In this document: positions 61,335 to 64,000 of the stretch, piece by piece
Position numbering within the stretch: the first letter of the stretch is position 1
Layout: each line of letters begins with the position of its first letter
Origin: Candidatus Kapaibacterium sp.
GTDB lineage: Bacteria; Bacteroidota; Ignavibacteria; Kapaibacteriales; UBA7675
Assembly: GCA_028284775.1 (NCBI GenBank)
Contig: JANQRB010000053.1
Location: 1 to 64,000 of the forward strand
Direction: 5' to 3'
DNA length: 64,000 nucleotides
Notes under the pieces: model-generated
Told to the model about the DNA's origin: nothing
What the model saw: only the letters and a program-made list of their open reading frames with translations
Database searches by the model: none
Program-made: the position numbers and the translations under genes

Positions 61335-62876
61335 TTAGGGATTACGGTTTTCCTGCTTTAGCTCGCGGTAGACCTCGGCAATCGGCCGGCTGCTGATCCT
61401 GCTTTCAAGCCAGCACCAGAGCTCTTCCAATCCCAGCCGATCACGCATGCCGGACGCCAGCAAGGAGGCAATAGTCCCGCGCAATTGCTTCAGCGCCCCA
61501 TGAAATTTTGATTTGTCGATCAGCGCCGGCAGTCTGCGCATAAGATTAAGTAATTCGCGTTCATAGTCATTGAGCTTTTCGTATTGAGTAATGAAGCGGC
61601 GGTTATTGCGGTAAAGCCTTTCAATCAAATCGTGATCGCCGGCTTCATAGTGGAGCACAAGCTCCAGCAGATGCGCAAATACGATAATGTCGCGTCGAGC
61701 GCTGCTCTTGCGTTCGCTGATAATGAGAACATTCCAGTTAATTGCGCTCCTGAAATCGCCGGAGAGAAAGAGAAGCATCATGGCATTGTGATACAAGGCC
61801 AGAACGCGGGCGGGATTCATACCGGCCAGATGTAGCTTCAGACCCTCGTCCAATTCGGATATCACATGCGCGCGATCTTCAAGCTTCGGCAAGTTAAGTG
61901 CGCCAAGCAGTTTAAGGTGCGCGACATTCTGAAACAGCTCGGCAGCGTCACGTGCTGTCGGCACCGCTATTTTCTGTAGCGAATAAACAGCCGCAGCGAA
62001 TTCCTCGTAGCGTCCCACCCGCAGACAGAACCCGGCATAATCCGTTACCACTATAATATACCCGCGCGGACTTTCCTTGCTATGCTGTGGATTGCCTTGC
62101 CAGAGCTCAACGAGCCGGGCATACCAGTCGCAGGCTTCTTCGTATTCCTTGAACAGCATCGCCGCCTGCGCTCTGATCTTGCAGAAAAACTTTTGAGCGT
62201 GAAGAGACTTCGCCTTGTTTATATTGTGCATGCGTTTGTCGAGGATCAGGTCCTTGACGAGCATCACGTCACCTTCGCGCGTATCGTCAAAACTGCATCG
62301 TACGATGGCATAAACCTGATCGTACAGGCTGGCATAATAATGAAGATTTGTCATCCTGTCGTGAACTGCGCAGATCTCGTCGCTTAACTCGCTGGCTATT
62401 TGCCTGATATCCTTAGTCCCCAGACTGCCCATATTGCGGCGCTCAAGCTCGCAAATTATTAACAGCTCATGCCAGAGCTCCAGCTCGTAGGCATCTCTTT
62501 TGGACTGATGTAAACGTTTGGCGCACTGATCGTACAGGCCCCGGTCGAACATAATGCGCGCCTCGTCGATCCGCTCGCGTACCTGGTCCGATTTGTTTTT
62601 GCTGCCGCGATGGATCCGTAAACTCTTTGAAACAAATGTGTCGAGATAGTTTTTGATTTGCGAAAATTGCCTGGGTGAAATCTCCTCGGCCAGCGCAGCT
62701 TTGACCTCGTCTTCATTGTACTCGTAGCTTTTAGGCAGCTTCACGAGATATTCGAACAGCAGCAGATACCTGTTCTTCGAACCAATTATGTGTTGGCTGG
62801 CATCGAGCCGTATTCTTCTTATTTCATCCGGCGTGAGTGTCTTGACTAAGGCAAAGAGGAATGCGGATGTTGCCAT
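61335..62876 (-). CDS. Cytoplasmic TPR-like regulatory protein
   Basis: 513 residues from ATG 62876 (AGGTG 6 nt upstream; the open frame extends to 62960 with poor content). 'FLFALVKTLTPDEIRRIRLDA' and 'SPRQFSQIKNYLDTFVSKSL' start an all-helical chain in which pairs of helices repeat about every 40 residues ('AQKFFCKIRAQAAMLFKEYEEACDWYARLVELW', 'DYAGFCLRVGRYEEFAAAVYSL' and others), as in TPR or TPR-like scaffolds. Proteins of this layout are common in FCB bacteria, often beside regulatory genes, but have no assigned role. It is convergent with the caspase run and divergent from the beta-helix gene (272-nt spacer). No DNA-binding motif is evident. Confidence 0.75.
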   Translation of the reverse strand: MATSAFLFALVKTLTPDEIRRIRLDASQHIIGSKNRYLLLFEYLVKLPKSYEYNEDEVKAALAEEISPRQFSQIKNYLDTFVSKSLRIHRGSKNKSDQVRERIDEARIMFDRGLYDQCAKRLHQSKRDAYELELWHELLIICELERRNMGSLGTKDIRQIASELSDEICAVHDRMTNLHYYASLYDQVYAIVRCSFDDTREGDVMLVKDLILDKRMHNINKAKSLHAQKFFCKIRAQAAMLFKEYEEACDWYARLVELWQGNPQHSKESPRGYIIVVTDYAGFCLRVGRYEEFAAAVYSLQKIAVPTARDAAELFQNVAHLKLLGALNLPKLEDRAHVISELDEGLKLHLAGMNPARVLALYHNAMMLLFLSGDFRSAINWNVLIISERKSSARRDIIVFAHLLELVLHYEAGDHDLIERLYRNNRRFITQYEKLNDYERELLNLMRRLPALIDKSKFHGALKQLRGTIASLLASGMRDRLGLEELWCWLESRISSRPIAEVYRELKQENRNP

Positions 62877-63148
62877 CGCTTCACCTGGGTTTGTGTGCAG
62901 CTTTCCGTGAAACAAGCGCAAACAAAAAGCGCATGTTGCATAATTATTGCGATAAATCAAACTATCGTATAGCTCTGAAAAATCAGTTGTGGTTTCGGCT
63001 GGGCCCTTCTGTTTGTCGTATTCCCAATAAGTGCGAATTCTTTGTCTATTGGCCTGTGAGACATACTACTAGTTTGCCATGAATCGAATAACAAATACGC
63101 TGTGACTGAAAATGAACACTGTCGATAACTCAAAATCGGGAAGTCATC

Positions 63149-63991
63149 ATGAAAGAGTTAATTGTATGTATGTGCCTTGTTTGCATAAATGTCTGCGCCA
63201 TTCAGTCGCGCACATGGATCGTAGACAAACATGGCGCGGGCCAATTCACAAGCATATCGAATGCTATTAACGTCGCCAAAGCAAATGTCGATCTTGCTAA
63301 GGCCGACACAGTCAAGGTCTATCCGGGCAAATACGAAGAAAAAGTATTCCTGAACAAAGACATCGTGGTGCAGGGCTCGGGAGCAGAGGCGACGCTTATC
63401 TCCTACCAGCAGCGAGACTTTGCCGTTGAAGTGAGCGGCGGTAAACTCATGTGGTTCCGGATTAGCTCGCAAGGCCCCGGGTGCAAGGTCACGGGAGGCA
63501 TCATTACAAATTGCGTCGCAAGTGATTGTAGTCGTGCCGGCTTTGATTGTTACACAGATGGCAGCATCGCGCATTGTGTCAGCATCAACAATGCGGACGG
63601 CTTTTACATTGCCAGAGCGAATCATCCAATTATTACGAATTGTATTGCCTATTCTAACCGGGAAGGCGGTTTTATCAATCAAGATCTATCGTACCGAGTT
63701 GAATATTGCACAGCCTTTGCAAACGGCAGAAATTTTAGCCTTCGTCTGAAGTCCACCGGATGCATTGAAGAAGATCCCAAATTTGAATCGGGCAGCTATA
63801 ATATCGCATCGTCTTCACCCTGTGTGAATACGGGCAACCCCGCCTATACCGATCCCGACGGAACCCCGGCGGATATGGGATATTACGGCGGCGATGACGC
63901 GCCGACCTTTCCCCTGGTGCGGGATGCCCGCATTATTCTCAATTCCGACGGTACTATTAACCTGGAAGCCACCGGCGTATCTGCTTATTAG
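63149..63991 (+). CDS. Secreted right-handed beta-helix protein
   Basis: 280 residues with a signal peptide (about 1-21, 'LIVCMCLVCINVCAIQS'). 'GQFTSISNAINVAKANVD' and 'VKVYPGKYEEKVFLNKDIVVQG' are typical first coils of pectin-lyase-like beta helices (DUF1565/pectinesterase style), continuing with 'ITNCVASDCSRAGFDCYTDGS', 'IAHCVSINNADGFYIARANH' and 'IITNCIAYSNREGGFINQDL'. The end 'SPCVNTGNPAYTDPDGTPADMGYYGG' is the common closing motif of such secreted proteins. No catalytic residues can be named; the role may be polysaccharide binding or surface structure. The reading frame is complete, ending at 63991. Confidence 0.85.
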   Translation: MKELIVCMCLVCINVCAIQSRTWIVDKHGAGQFTSISNAINVAKANVDLAKADTVKVYPGKYEEKVFLNKDIVVQGSGAEATLISYQQRDFAVEVSGGKLMWFRISSQGPGCKVTGGIITNCVASDCSRAGFDCYTDGSIAHCVSINNADGFYIARANHPIITNCIAYSNREGGFINQDLSYRVEYCTAFANGRNFSLRLKSTGCIEEDPKFESGSYNIASSSPCVNTGNPAYTDPDGTPADMGYYGGDDAPTFPLVRDARIILNSDGTINLEATGVSAY

Positions 63992-64000
63992 TATCTGCTT

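Overview
The window looks like a chromosomal piece from a flagellated, Gram-negative bacterium of the FCB (Bacteroidota/Chlorobiota/Ignavibacteria/Kapabacteria-like) superphylum. Three things suggest this. A 2,807-residue secreted protein ends in a type IX secretion (T9SS/FlgD-Ig-like) sorting domain with the hallmark 'SLSQNYPNPF'. Several exported proteins end in dockerin-like tails. YbeY carries the variant, third-His-less motif known from Bacteroidota. A complete early flagellar operon rules out the classical non-motile Bacteroidia. The genus cannot be named from the sequence alone.

Layout. (1) 1-12.1 kb: exported, modular surface proteins: the tail of a dockerin-like protein, a 771-residue Ig/dockerin-like protein, a 191-residue single-domain paralogue of its C-terminus, and a giant protein of 28 Ig-like modules, closed by two intrinsic terminators. 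(2) 12.4-23.8 kb: housekeeping genes: alpha-glucan phosphorylase, a peptide-binding lipoprotein, TsaC, a TPR protein, RNase P RNA (rnpB), a zinc-ribbon coiled-coil protein, a NIF3 protein, tRNA-His, and the canonical rpmH-rnpA-yidD-yidC operon. rpmH is only 49 codons. dnaA is not next to it. (3) 24.1-42.5 kb: a collinear flagellar basal body, export and hook operon: flgB, flgC, a small unknown gene, an internal intrinsic terminator, then fliE, fliF, fliG, fliH, fliI, fliJ, a MotE-like gene, a giant fliK of about 2,409 codons, flgD, a TIGR02530-type gene and flgE, ended by a strong terminator. (4) 42.5-48.6 kb: rho with a long leader, thrS, a small unknown gene, ybeY, a DUF494/Smg gene and tRNA-Arg(CCT). 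(5) 49-64 kb: an accessory region. It holds a degenerate NtrC-type regulator, two unknown small proteins, a predicted guanidino-modifying (peptidylarginine/agmatine-deiminase-like) enzyme, a secreted unknown protein, two exported caspase-family (C14) proteins of which one is a WD40-caspase fusion, a small three-helix membrane protein, a TPR-like protein on the opposite strand and a secreted beta-helix protein.

The strongest candidates for something undescribed are the tight same-strand cluster at 51.3-61.2 kb (deiminase, secreted protein, WD40-caspase, metacaspase-like protein, membrane protein) and the giant FliK, whose family sets flagellar hook length and which here contains a tract of ten tandem 21-bp (7-residue) units. 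All functional statements are from reading motifs by eye. No database search or structure prediction was run.
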